Shown: positions 53,550 to 62,198 of the stretch, one piece after another
Position numbering within the stretch: position 1 is the stretch's first letter
How the letters are laid out: each line of letters starts with the position of its first letter
Source: Treponema sp.
GTDB taxonomy: Bacteria; Spirochaetota; Spirochaetia; Treponematales; Treponemataceae
DNA: 64,000 nt
Direction of reading: 5' to 3'
Assembly: GCA_024402655.1 (NCBI GenBank)
Contig: JAKSTH010000001.1
Location: forward strand, 1 to 64,000
The notes under the pieces: model-generated
What the model was told of the DNA's origin: nothing
The model's input: the letters and a program-made list of their open reading frames with translations, nothing else
Database searches by the model: none
Translations under genes and position numbers: made by a program

Positions 53550-55278
53550 CAATAATCTTCTGGATATCGCTTGAAATTCCGTCGCAAAGTTTAGCAGCTT
53601 TTTCTTTAGCTTCTGCAAACCATGCATCTGTTCCGTTTCCAGCAGGTACCATTGAATTGATATAGAACTTGATTTTTGGTTCTGTTCCAGATGGACGTGC
53701 ACTTACAATTGTTCCGCTTTCCAAATAGAACTGAAGTACGTTGCTCTTTGGAAGATCTGGATCATTCATAAGGTCGCGAACACGAGTAACTTTTTCACCA
53801 CCAAGAGTTGCTGGAGGATTCTTACGCATAGAAGCCATCATAGCCTTCATTGTTTCGCCACCAGAAGCTCCAGGGAAATTCTGAGAAATTGCACGATCTT
53901 CAAAATAACCGAATTCTTTATACATATCATCAAGATGTTCAAGAAGACTCTTACCTTCAGAACGCCAGTAAAGAATCATTTCTGCACACATAGCAGCAGC
54001 AGAAACACCATCTTTATCCATAACTTCTTTTTCAACTTTGTAACCATAAGATTCTTCTAATCCGAATACATAGTTGAATGAACCATCTTTTTCAAAGTCA
54101 TCTTCAATTGCAGCAATCCATTTAAAACCTGTAAGACAATCTTTCATTGTTACATTGTATTTTTTACAGATGTAATCACCAAAAGGTGAAGTTACGATTG
54201 AACGGATAATTGCAGGATTCTTTGGCATTTTACCAAGTTCTGTTCGAGTGCGAAGAATATAATCAATAAGCAAAGCACCCATCTGGTTACCAGAAAGGAG
54301 AACCCAGTTGCCATCTTTATCTGGGAATGCTGTACCAAAGCGGTCTGCATCTGGGTCAGTTGCCATTAAACCGTCAGCATTTTCTTTTTTAGCAAGTTCA
54401 ACAGCAAGCTTAAGAGCAGGTTTTTCTTCTGGATTTGGTTTTTCAACAGTAGGGAAGTTACCATCTGGTAATCTCTGTTCTGGAACTGTAATGATGTTTA
54501 AGCCAAGATCACCAAGAACTTTTTCTACATGCATAGCACCAGTTCCATGAAGTGGTGTGTATACAATGCGAACATCTTTAGCTTTTGCTTTAATTAATTC
54601 TGGGCGGAAAAGCTGTGCTTTACACATTTCCCAATATTTTTCATCGATTTCTTTATCAATAACAACAAGTTTTCCTGTAGAAATTGCTTCTACACGAGTC
54701 ATTGTTTTTACTTCTTTTACCTTGTTTACTTCTTCAATAATTCCAACATCATGTGGTTCAATAACCTGAGCACCATTGTCCCAGTATGCTTTGTAACCAT
54801 TGTACATTCTTGGGTTGTGAGATGCAGTTACAACAACACCTGTTTTTGCACCTAATGTACGAATTGCAAAAGACAATTCTGGAGTAGGACGAAGACTAGA
54901 AAAAAGATAAGCCTTAATTCCGTTTGCAGCAAAGATTAATGCTGTTGCTTCTGCGAATACATCAGAATTCAAACGGCTGTCATAAGCAACTACTGCACTT
55001 AATGTTCCGTCTTTTGCTTCTTTTGGGAAAGCTTTAAGAACATAATTTGCAAGACCCTGTGTTGCAAGATTAATTTCAAGAGTGTTCATGCGGTTTGTAC
55101 CACCACCCATAATACCTCTTAATCCACCTGTACCAAATTCCAAAGTCTGATAGAATCTGTCTTCCAGTTCTTTGTAATCTTCTTTTGCAATAAGGTCTTC
55201 TACTTCTTTCTTGAAGCGTTCATCCTGTTCTGCTGCAATGTATGCTTTTGCACGTTCTAAGATTTCTGATTTATCCAT
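53533..55278 (-). CDS. Phosphoglucomutase/phosphomannomutase
   Basis: A 581-residue alpha-D-phosphohexomutase interconverting hexose 1- and 6-phosphates. The phosphoserine loop is VVTASHNPRMYNG, the metal loop DPDADRFG, the sugar-binding GLEESYGY, and the phosphate-binding RPSGTEPK near the end. It is the longer PGM2/YhxB-type subfamily, normal in length. AGGAG precedes the ATG. A 17-base inverted repeat lies in the 81-base gap to the upstream mutase gene. The product probably feeds glycogen, envelope sugar or glycolytic pools. Confidence 0.93.
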   Translation of the reverse strand: MDKSEILERAKAYIAAEQDERFKKEVEDLIAKEDYKELEDRFYQTLEFGTGGLRGIMGGGTNRMNTLEINLATQGLANYVLKAFPKEAKDGTLSAVVAYDSRLNSDVFAEATALIFAANGIKAYLFSSLRPTPELSFAIRTLGAKTGVVVTASHNPRMYNGYKAYWDNGAQVIEPHDVGIIEEVNKVKEVKTMTRVEAISTGKLVVIDKEIDEKYWEMCKAQLFRPELIKAKAKDVRIVYTPLHGTGAMHVEKVLGDLGLNIITVPEQRLPDGNFPTVEKPNPEEKPALKLAVELAKKENADGLMATDPDADRFGTAFPDKDGNWVLLSGNQMGALLIDYILRTRTELGKMPKNPAIIRSIVTSPFGDYICKKYNVTMKDCLTGFKWIAAIEDDFEKDGSFNYVFGLEESYGYKVEKEVMDKDGVSAAAMCAEMILYWRSEGKSLLEHLDDMYKEFGYFEDRAISQNFPGASGGETMKAMMASMRKNPPATLGGEKVTRVRDLMNDPDLPKSNVLQFYLESGTIVSARPSGTEPKIKFYINSMVPAGNGTDAWFAEAKEKAAKLCDGISSDIQKIIDEASK

Positions 55279-55330
55279 TAATAACTCCTGTAAAGTATAT
55301 TTAACTGTGTTTTATTTAATCTAATATAAT

Positions 55331-55347
55331 AAAATATCAGATATTTT
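55331..55347. other. Perfect inverted repeat between two mutase genes
   Basis: AAAATATC, one central base, GATATTTT. An 8+1+8 symmetric site in the leader of the 53533-55278 gene. The one-base centre is too small for a terminator loop, so a protein-binding operator is more likely; AT-richness makes chance possible. Confidence 0.4.
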
Positions 55348-55359
55348 TAAAGTTGTTTT

Positions 55360-57123
55360 TTATTTATCTGCCTCTGCAAGCATTTTTGCAAGCCATTCAC
55401 AAAGCCAGATTTCAAAATCAAGATTATTTCCTTTTACATCACACATAACACGGAACACCGGTTCTGTACCACTGCCACGCATCCACATAAAAGCAACTGG
55501 TTTATTATTCATATCTTTAAGAATAATTTTTAATCCACCTTTACCAGATTTTGAATAGTCATCAATATTACGGGTTTCTTTAGTACCATTTGTAATAACT
55601 GCTTCGTATTTACAAATTCCATATTCTTTAGAAAGGTTTGGTAATTTTTGTTCCCATTCTTTTTCAAAAACTTTCTGGAATTTAGCCTTAAGAAGAGCAT
55701 GATCCATAGTATTTATTTTAAGTAAGGCTCGTTTTTCTGAAACACCTGTTGTAGTGTATACAGGAAGGGAAGCAAGTATATCTGATAAAGTAAAATCAGG
55801 ATTATAAGGCTGATTTGATTTTTCACACCAGATTCTGAATAATCCTTCTTCTTTAAGTGTTAATAATTTTATAATTGCAAAAACAGTATTTAAAGGATCG
55901 CGTACGCTTGAAGGATAAGTAATTGTACCACCGTTTGAACCTTCACCTAAAATGCGGACATTGTAACCTTCAGCTCTTTTTTCTCGGGCAAGATTTACAA
56001 CATTAGCTTCTCCAACTTCTGCACGGAATACATCAAAACCAAGCGAGTTTCCAATTTCTTCTATACGCATAGAAGTAGGACAATTTACAGCAACAGCAGG
56101 TTTAAAATCAGGTTTTCCTTCATTCTGCCATAATGAGTATGTAATTTCTGCAAGAACAGAAAGACTAAAAACTTCCTGCGCTTTTAAGATTACTGCTTTT
56201 TTAAGTTTTTCATCCCAATAAACAATGTTTCCTCTGTCACCATCACAGTCAGGCATGTAACCAAGAATAACATCGGTATTTCCATCTTCCTGAAGTTTTT
56301 CCATGGTTTGAGCAACATAATTTAAGTTTTCACCTTCTGGAATAATTTCGTGAACAATTTCGGTGTCATTTATAGAATAAAAATTGATTCCATTATGAGT
56401 AAAAAGTTCTTTATCAATAGAACGGAAACGGGAACTTCCATTAAAATCGCAGACAACTCCAATTGGCTTTTCAATAATGTAATTTTTCAGCATCTGGAAA
56501 AAGTCTGTTTGATATTCTTTATTTTGTGTTCCAGTAATAGTTTCCTGAACAAAAGCAAGATATGCATTTCTGGCATTAAATTTTGAACTGTCGCTGGCTT
56601 TATAAACATCGCGAAGTTCTGAACTGCTGCAATTATATGCATCATCAACAATTTTAGAAACTTTTTCATCATCTTCCAAAATTGCAAGGAACTGTTTTAC
56701 GACTTTTGCATTTTCTGTGCCGTTTAAAACACCACCTTCGTTTGTACCAAATTTAATTCCATTATGTCCTATAGGATTATGGCTGGCAGAAATATAAATA
56801 AATCCGTCAATTTTCTTAGAAAAAGCCATAATTTCTGGAGCTGAAACGACTGAACAATACTGTACAATGGCTCCTTTTTTTATAAGTGCATGGAGCATTG
56901 CATCTGCAATAGCAGGTCCAGTAGGTCTGGTATCTGTACCAACTGCAATAACAGGATTTTCCTGACCTGTTATTTCCTTTATGTAGTCAAAAAATACCCA
57001 GGCTGCAATAACACTTAATTTTTTATCATTTTCATTAATTTCTGGATTTTTATCCTGATCTTCACCTGATGGTGCAAAAACTTTTCTCCAGCCGGATGCT
57101 GATAAAATCATATTATGTTTCAT
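55360..57123 (-). CDS. Second phosphohexomutase, divergent type
   Basis: A 587-residue alpha-D-phosphohexomutase, clearly different from its downstream neighbour. It keeps YISASHNPIGHNG (phosphoserine), MPDCDGDRGN (metal loop), GEGSNGGTITYP (sugar loop) and RGSGTEPVFR (phosphate loop). The sugar-specificity motif GEGSNGG differs from GLEESYGY, so the two enzymes probably act on different hexoses. I use ATG 57123, because a TTGTTA-17-TAAAAT promoter ends seven bases before it; in-frame codons further upstream would overlap that promoter. Confidence 0.9.
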   Translation of the reverse strand: MKHNMILSASGWRKVFAPSGEDQDKNPEINENDKKLSVIAAWVFFDYIKEITGQENPVIAVGTDTRPTGPAIADAMLHALIKKGAIVQYCSVVSAPEIMAFSKKIDGFIYISASHNPIGHNGIKFGTNEGGVLNGTENAKVVKQFLAILEDDEKVSKIVDDAYNCSSSELRDVYKASDSSKFNARNAYLAFVQETITGTQNKEYQTDFFQMLKNYIIEKPIGVVCDFNGSSRFRSIDKELFTHNGINFYSINDTEIVHEIIPEGENLNYVAQTMEKLQEDGNTDVILGYMPDCDGDRGNIVYWDEKLKKAVILKAQEVFSLSVLAEITYSLWQNEGKPDFKPAVAVNCPTSMRIEEIGNSLGFDVFRAEVGEANVVNLAREKRAEGYNVRILGEGSNGGTITYPSSVRDPLNTVFAIIKLLTLKEEGLFRIWCEKSNQPYNPDFTLSDILASLPVYTTTGVSEKRALLKINTMDHALLKAKFQKVFEKEWEQKLPNLSKEYGICKYEAVITNGTKETRNIDDYSKSGKGGLKIILKDMNNKPVAFMWMRGSGTEPVFRVMCDVKGNNLDFEIWLCEWLAKMLAEADK

Positions 57124-57130
57124 ATTATAT

Positions 57131-57159
57131 ATTTTACCACGGTTTGTAAGATTTAACAA
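57131..57159 (-). promoter_or_regulatory. Predicted leaderless promoter of the second mutase
   Basis: Minus strand TTGTTA (57159-57154), a 17-base spacer and TAAAAT (57136-57131) with TG-G before it (extended -10). Seven bases then lead to ATG 57123. No ribosome site is present. It is back to back with the mnmA promoter. Confidence 0.65.
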
Positions 57160-57167
57160 TTTTCTTA

Positions 57168-57196
57168 TTGTTTACAACTGTGAAGATTGTTATAAT
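57168..57196 (+). promoter_or_regulatory. Predicted leaderless promoter of mnmA
   Basis: TTGTTT at 57168-57173, a 17-base spacer and a perfect TATAAT at 57191-57196. Six bases then lead to ATG 57203. No Shine-Dalgarno exists between. Confidence 0.65.
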
Positions 57197-57202
57197 CAAC
57201 CT

Positions 57203-58378
57203 ATGAATTACGTAGATGAATGCATGCCAGAAGCAGGACAGACAGTTATAGTTGGAATGTCTGGTGGAGTAGATTCCACATTAACAGCACTTTTATTAAA
57301 ACAGAAAGGTTGTAATGTAATTGGCGTTACAATGAAATTATGGGATGGAAGACTTCCTGAAGTAACTGGTGAAAAACCAATAAAAGAAGCCTGTTATGGA
57401 CCTGGTGAAGAAGAAAACTGTGCAGAATGTAGAAAATTCTGTGACGAACATAATATTCCTTATTATGAAATTGATTGCCAGGAAGAGTATCAGAAAAATG
57501 TTTTAGAATATTTTAAAAGTGAATATAGAGCCGGAAGAACTCCAAATCCATGTATTCGATGTAATGCTACTATGAAATTTGGTGCTTTGCTGGACGGTGT
57601 TTCTAAGCTTGGCATTAAGTTTGATTATTTTTGTACAGGCCACTATGCTAAAATTGTTAGACCAGAAACAGGTGTAATGGGTAGTGATGAAAAACCTTGC
57701 ATGGTTGCAGGTGCCCTTGATGCTTCAAAAGATCAGACTTACTTTTTATATAGAATCCCTTCTAAAGTATTAGAAAAAGTAAGATTCCCACTTGCTTCAA
57801 TAAAAAAAGCGGAAGTTTTTGAATTGGCAAGAAAAGCTGGACTTGATGCTGCAAACAGAGAAGAAAGCCAGGATTTTATTGGTGAAGAATATTTTGACAT
57901 GCTTTTTTCAGATAAGGAAAGTATTCCAGGCGACATTATTGATTTAGATGGTCATGTTCTTGGAAAACACAGAGGAATTGAACACTACACAGTAGGACAA
58001 AGAAGAGGTCTTGGTGTAGCAGTAAACTATCCTGTTTATGTTCATTCTATTGATGCAAAAAATAATGTTGTAGTATTAGCTCCAAATAATGCCTTAAATT
58101 CACAAGGCCTTATAGCAGATGATTTTGTCTGGCCAGCAGGGGTAGAACCTAAAGAAGCCTTTGAAGGATATGTAAAAATCAGACTTGCAAGTAAACCTGT
58201 TAAAGCTGTAATTACTCCTTATGAGCCAGAAGCTGGTGATGATTTTAATTATATTGGAAAATGCTGGAAGGTTATGTTTGAAGAGCCTCAAAGAGCCGTT
58301 GCACCTGGACAATCCGTTGTAATTTACAATGATGGAGTTATCCAGGGTGGCGGAATTATTTCTAAAGTAATTCGTTAG
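57203..58378 (+). CDS. mnmA: tRNA 2-thiouridylase MnmA, variant cysteine set
   Basis: MnmA thiolates U34 of Lys, Glu and Gln tRNAs. The 391-residue protein has the PP-loop GMSGGVDSTLTALLL, the tRNA-binding GRTPNPCIRCN, TGHYAKI, KDQTYFLYRI and VGQRRGLGVA. In E. coli the second catalytic Cys is in STGICFIGE; here the region reads ESQDFIGEE, two residues shorter and without that Cys. Extra cysteines occur instead (CYGPGEEENCAECRKFC and the CxxC in PNPCIRCN). That pattern may reflect a Fe-S-dependent or otherwise different sulfur route. It has a leaderless promoter. Its stop overlaps the convergent LytM gene in TTAG. Confidence 0.92.
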   Translation: MNYVDECMPEAGQTVIVGMSGGVDSTLTALLLKQKGCNVIGVTMKLWDGRLPEVTGEKPIKEACYGPGEEENCAECRKFCDEHNIPYYEIDCQEEYQKNVLEYFKSEYRAGRTPNPCIRCNATMKFGALLDGVSKLGIKFDYFCTGHYAKIVRPETGVMGSDEKPCMVAGALDASKDQTYFLYRIPSKVLEKVRFPLASIKKAEVFELARKAGLDAANREESQDFIGEEYFDMLFSDKESIPGDIIDLDGHVLGKHRGIEHYTVGQRRGLGVAVNYPVYVHSIDAKNNVVVLAPNNALNSQGLIADDFVWPAGVEPKEAFEGYVKIRLASKPVKAVITPYEPEAGDDFNYIGKCWKVMFEEPQRAVAPGQSVVIYNDGVIQGGGIISKVIR

Positions 58379-59244
58379 TTAATGATAAGTGAATAGCTGA
58401 TACTTTTTTTATTTCCAAGATAGTCTGCAACTTCTATACCAAGAGTTGCCTGTCCTGGAGTTAAAACAGTTTCACCAAGCATCTGTAAATCTGAATTAGG
58501 ATAAATATTGCTGCTTAAATACTGTTTTTTACCGTTAATGTAGATTTTACAGTTATCTTCATTTATTGTGTCAAATGTAAGTTCGTCTACAACAACACCG
58601 TTAATTGTGATTTTAGACTTGTATGGACAGGCAACATTGTTTCTGTCCTGATAAACTTTATAAGTTCCAGAAGCAATGTTTTTTGTTTCTGAAAGTTTAA
58701 AGAAATTTCCATTTTTATTCTGCAATGTAATTCCTGAGATAATAAGTGCAATTTCATTATTTGTACGAGGCATAAAAATTTTAGGATTAATTGCAGAACC
58801 TTTTACTGAATCAAAAATCTGAAATTCCAGGTTACTTACTCTTACCTGATATCCTGAAGTTCCTGTAGAACCAATGTGTTCGTCCTGTGCAAAAGTTTTT
58901 TTAGCCGAAAGATTTTTATCAAGAGTTTCTTCATCAAGATTACCATATACTGAAACAAGGTCATCATTATGTGAAAGAAGAATGGAATTACCTAAAGTAG
59001 TAGGGAACATGGAACTGTCATTAGAATCGTTTTCCATGTAAATTAAAAGACGGCCTTCTCCAATAGCCTTTACATCGTCAGGGTTTTCAAAAATGAAAGA
59101 AGGGCTAATAAGTTTTCCTCTAAGCTGTCCAAAATATGACTGAATGTTTTTAGATGTAAAATCTTCTACAGGCCAGTTGAATGCATACACAGCTGAAATA
59201 ACAAGAAGAGTAACTGCAATAAAAATAGAAATAGTCTTTTTCAT
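58375..59244 (-). CDS. Exported degenerate LytM (M23)-domain protein
   Basis: A 289-residue protein with a signal peptide (ISIFIAVTLLVISAVYA). Residues about 25-170 follow the M23/LytM fold: GNSILLSHNDDLVSVYGNL in place of GNYVVIDHGNG...YAHL, and VSNLEFQIFDS in place of HLHFEI. The second metal histidine and the catalytic HxH are missing, so it should not cleave peptidoglycan. The C-terminal half is beta-rich and unrecognised. ATG 59244 is one base past the stop of the propeller gene and has GGAGAG upstream. The pair may form an envelope complex. Confidence 0.75.
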   Translation of the reverse strand: MKKTISIFIAVTLLVISAVYAFNWPVEDFTSKNIQSYFGQLRGKLISPSFIFENPDDVKAIGEGRLLIYMENDSNDSSMFPTTLGNSILLSHNDDLVSVYGNLDEETLDKNLSAKKTFAQDEHIGSTGTSGYQVRVSNLEFQIFDSVKGSAINPKIFMPRTNNEIALIISGITLQNKNGNFFKLSETKNIASGTYKVYQDRNNVACPYKSKITINGVVVDELTFDTINEDNCKIYINGKKQYLSSNIYPNSDLQMLGETVLTPGQATLGIEVADYLGNKKSISYSLIIN

Positions 59245-59245
59245 G

Positions 59246-60316
59246 TTATTCTCTCTCCAGTTTGATTTTTGAAATTGTATTGTCTTTACCAATGTATAAA
59301 GCATTGTCCATTGTTCTTATGAATGCGTGGTTTGCAGTAAATGTAAAAGAACCTTCAAAAGTATTTGTTTTTTCAACTATATATACTGTAAACTCATTGC
59401 CATTTTGACCAAGTACAAAAAGCAGATTATCACTTTCTTCAAAAGCAATACATTTGTCTGAAAGTGGAAGTTTAAGTGTTGAATTTTTTTCTAAATCGTA
59501 AATTCCAAGACCGCCTTTATAATTATAGAAAACTCTTTTTCCATCTTTACTAAAACGTACAAGTGTTCTGCGGTTTAAGTCAGAGTCTAAATATTCATGG
59601 AAAATTACTTTTGTCTGATCTGTCTGATTTCTCTCTGTAATCATAAAACGCTGTTTGTCCTGACCAGAAAGTGTTGCAATATATTTTCCGTTTTCAGAAA
59701 CATCTGCCCCATAAATAACAGAATAATCGCTGCCACCTGGAACAAATTCAAATTCCAAATCACCATTATAATTATTATGAACTTTTACATTACCGTTGGC
59801 ATAACCAGAAATTGTAAAGTTTTTGTTGGAATTAAAAGCTGTAAGAGTGATGATATTTTCGCAAGTCCATTTTGCATTTCCATTTATATCACAAAGTGAA
59901 TAAGAAGCTCCGCCTGGCAGCATAAGATAAATGCGGTCATCGTTTATAAATGGGAAACCTGAACCTTTAATAACTCCAGCTTTGCGGCCTTTGTTATCAA
60001 AAAAATCAATATCAGAAGCTTCTGTGTTGTAAAGAGCAAAAAAAGAATCAGAAATAGTAACTCTTGAAGGGAATGTTTTTAATAATGCGATTTTGCCCTT
60101 ATCTGTAAAATAGCCTGCAGTCTGTCCTAAAGCAAAAAAAGTCTGTTTTTCTTCCGGATCAATATTTGTAGAAACTGGAGAAGAAAGATTCAAATTCCAC
60201 TCAGGTACAAACTGATATTCTTTTGTAAGTGGAATAGCGGCAAACAGAATATAAAGAATGGTAAAAACTACTGCAATAACAGCAATTGTAATAGAGGTAC
60301 TTTTCTTTGTTTTCAT
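59246..60316 (-). CDS. Membrane-anchored beta-propeller-like protein
   Basis: A 356-residue protein with one N-terminal membrane helix (SITIAVIAVVFTILYILFAAI). The exported part consists of repeated four-stranded units (YSLCDINGNAKWTCENI, YGADVSENGKYIATLSGQ, RTLVRFSKDGKRVFYNYKGG, and similar), as in WD40 or PQQ-type propellers. No enzymatic residues are recognisable. It probably serves as a binding platform. It is followed one base later by the degenerate LytM gene, so the two are likely partners. The promoter region is shared with divergent ptsN-like 60373. Confidence 0.72.
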   Translation of the reverse strand: MKTKKSTSITIAVIAVVFTILYILFAAIPLTKEYQFVPEWNLNLSSPVSTNIDPEEKQTFFALGQTAGYFTDKGKIALLKTFPSRVTISDSFFALYNTEASDIDFFDNKGRKAGVIKGSGFPFINDDRIYLMLPGGASYSLCDINGNAKWTCENIITLTAFNSNKNFTISGYANGNVKVHNNYNGDLEFEFVPGGSDYSVIYGADVSENGKYIATLSGQDKQRFMITERNQTDQTKVIFHEYLDSDLNRRTLVRFSKDGKRVFYNYKGGLGIYDLEKNSTLKLPLSDKCIAFEESDNLLFVLGQNGNEFTVYIVEKTNTFEGSFTFTANHAFIRTMDNALYIGKDNTISKIKLERE

Positions 60317-60372
60317 AATACTTTATATTATAATCTTAAAGGATAAAAATCAATTATTTAAACGAGGGTGCT

Positions 60373-61020
60373 ATGACTGATGACATTTTAACAATAGAAG
60401 AAGTTTCAAAATATTTAAGAGTTTCAGACGAAACAGTTTGCGACTGGGCAGAAAAAGGTGAAATTCCAGCTGGAAAAATTGGAAACGAATGGCGTTTTAA
60501 AAAGTCAGAAGTTGAAAGATGGGTTAATGCAAGACTTTCTTCAGAATTTAATAACAATGCTGAAACAGAAGTTAAAATCCGCAATATTTTGTCACCAGAC
60601 AGAATTGTATTTATTTCACAGAGCACAAAACATGATGCTTTAGTAGAACTTTCAAATGCACTCGCAGATGCACCTCAGATTAAAGATGCACCAGAATTAA
60701 CAAAAGAAATTCTTAAACGTGAAGAATTAATGTCTACAGCAATTGGTAGAGGAATTGCAATTCCACATGTACGCCTTGCTTCGGTAACAGATTTAGTTAT
60801 GGCAATTGGTGTTTGTAAAAAACCTTTAACAGATTTCCAGGCTTTAGATAATGAACCTGTTGAGCTTTTGATTATGATTGCTGCGGCCTATAATCAGCAT
60901 TCATATTATTTAAAGACAATTTCTCATATCAGTTCTATTTTGATTAAAGAAGATTTAAGAAAAGCTTTAATTACAGCAAAAACAAAAGAAGAAATTTACG
61001 ATATTTTAATTTCCAACTAA
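60373..61020 (+). CDS. Excisionase-type HTH fused to PTS EIIA domain (PtsN-like)
   Basis: A 215-residue fusion. Residues 5-55 are a MerR/excisionase-like DNA-binding domain (LTIEEVSKYLRVSDETVCDWAE, then WRFKKSEVERWVNARL). Residues 70-215 are a type-2 PTS EIIA/EIIA-Ntr domain with the phosphorylatable His at H132 in GIAIPHVR. The combination suggests a regulator whose DNA binding depends on phosphorylation by the PTS. No EI or HPr gene is in the window. GAGGGTG precedes the ATG, and TATAAT lies at 60329-60334. The stop overlaps the convergent transglutaminase gene in CTAA. Confidence 0.88.
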   Translation: MTDDILTIEEVSKYLRVSDETVCDWAEKGEIPAGKIGNEWRFKKSEVERWVNARLSSEFNNNAETEVKIRNILSPDRIVFISQSTKHDALVELSNALADAPQIKDAPELTKEILKREELMSTAIGRGIAIPHVRLASVTDLVMAIGVCKKPLTDFQALDNEPVELLIMIAAAYNQHSYYLKTISHISSILIKEDLRKALITAKTKEEIYDILISN

Positions 61021-62198
61021 TTAGTTGTATCAGGTAAATTTAGATCCAGGTGAACAGCAAACCATTTAGACTGATCTGCATGGTCTTTAACAATTGTTCC
61101 CCAGGTTATTTTTGCAGTTGTTTCTCCTAAAAGATAATTTGTATTATCAAACATGAACATTTGTCCTGGTGCCATAATATCTATGCCCGCCAGTGCATGA
61201 GAAAATGCAGGGGAAATAAGAAGTACTGAATCGATTTTTAATTTCTGCATAAAAGCACAGACCAGCATGCTTCTAGAGTCGCAGTCGTTGCCTGTTCCGC
61301 ATAAAACTGCAGGAAGACTGGTAAAATCAGATTCAGCCTGAGTTGCCGCCCGATTGTATTGGAAAGTCTGTACCCATGATAAAATTTTTTGTGCAAAAAC
61401 TATTTCATCTTTTTTATCTGGTCTACAGGTTTTAGGATAAAAAGCTTTTAGAACATCATTAATAACATTTTCAATTCTTCTGTAATTGTCTCTGTAAATT
61501 AAAGAATAGTATCTTTTCCAGGCTTGTATTCGTTCTTCATCAGAAGCATATTTTTGAAGGCGAAGAATTGTATATTCCATTTCTATTAAAAATTGAGCAG
61601 CTTCTTCATCTGCTTCATTAATATAAGAAGTGATATTTTTCCCATCTATGTTAAGAGTAATTTTTTTATCTTCTAGTAAAGGGTAGGCAAAAGTTGTAAC
61701 AGGACCTGGAGTATAATATTCGCTCCAGTCAAGACAGATGCTGTTAAGACAGCTCATAATAATTGACTGAGAAAAACTGTTGTTTTGGGAAGGGGCATAT
61801 CCTAAAAATAATAAATAATTTGATTTGTCGTAAGTTGGAGTTGTAAGAGCAAGACCGGAATAAGTAGTACTCATATTCATTTCGAAAGTACCAAATGCAC
61901 ATTCCCTGTTATTCCAGACAAAAGGAGCTTCCTGATTTACAGTACTGATTTTATCAAGACTTTCAATCATAAAATCTTCACTGGAATTATAAAAACTTTT
62001 ATCTGTCATTTTACAGATTATGGTAATATCGTTTTCTTCGTTATAAAGAACAATGCTGTTTGAAGTTTCTTCTAAAGTAATAAAACCATTTGTTTCATTC
62101 ATTAAAAAATGATTGGAAATAATATTTTGCTGAGCAAAAGTGAAAGTGCTTAAAAGTAAAAAAAGAATGGAAATCAAAAAAGTTTTACATCTTGTCAT
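61017..62198 (-). CDS. Exported transglutaminase-like cysteine protease-fold protein
   Basis: A 393-residue exported protein (signal ending STFTFAQ). The C-terminal part (about 265-380) shows the transglutaminase-like Cys-His-Asp triad: Cys in TGNDCDSRSML, His in SHALAGIDI, and Asp in MFMFDNTNYLLGETT. The N-terminal half is a beta-rich domain I do not recognise. Such proteins can be periplasmic proteases or crosslinkers. The ATG at 62198 has GAGG 9 bases upstream, and its minus-strand TATAAT (62218-62213) overlaps the rluA promoter. Confidence 0.8.
   Translation of the reverse strand: MTRCKTFLISILFLLLSTFTFAQQNIISNHFLMNETNGFITLEETSNSIVLYNEENDITIICKMTDKSFYNSSEDFMIESLDKISTVNQEAPFVWNNRECAFGTFEMNMSTTYSGLALTTPTYDKSNYLLFLGYAPSQNNSFSQSIIMSCLNSICLDWSEYYTPGPVTTFAYPLLEDKKITLNIDGKNITSYINEADEEAAQFLIEMEYTILRLQKYASDEERIQAWKRYYSLIYRDNYRRIENVINDVLKAFYPKTCRPDKKDEIVFAQKILSWVQTFQYNRAATQAESDFTSLPAVLCGTGNDCDSRSMLVCAFMQKLKIDSVLLISPAFSHALAGIDIMAPGQMFMFDNTNYLLGETTAKITWGTIVKDHADQSKWFAVHLDLNLPDTTN

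Noticed and set aside
52980-53702. A longer form of the DnaQ-like exonuclease starting at 53702
   Set aside because: The extra 51 residues are read out of frame from within the mutase gene and look like its shadow; the family begins near the MKHLNK start at 53549.
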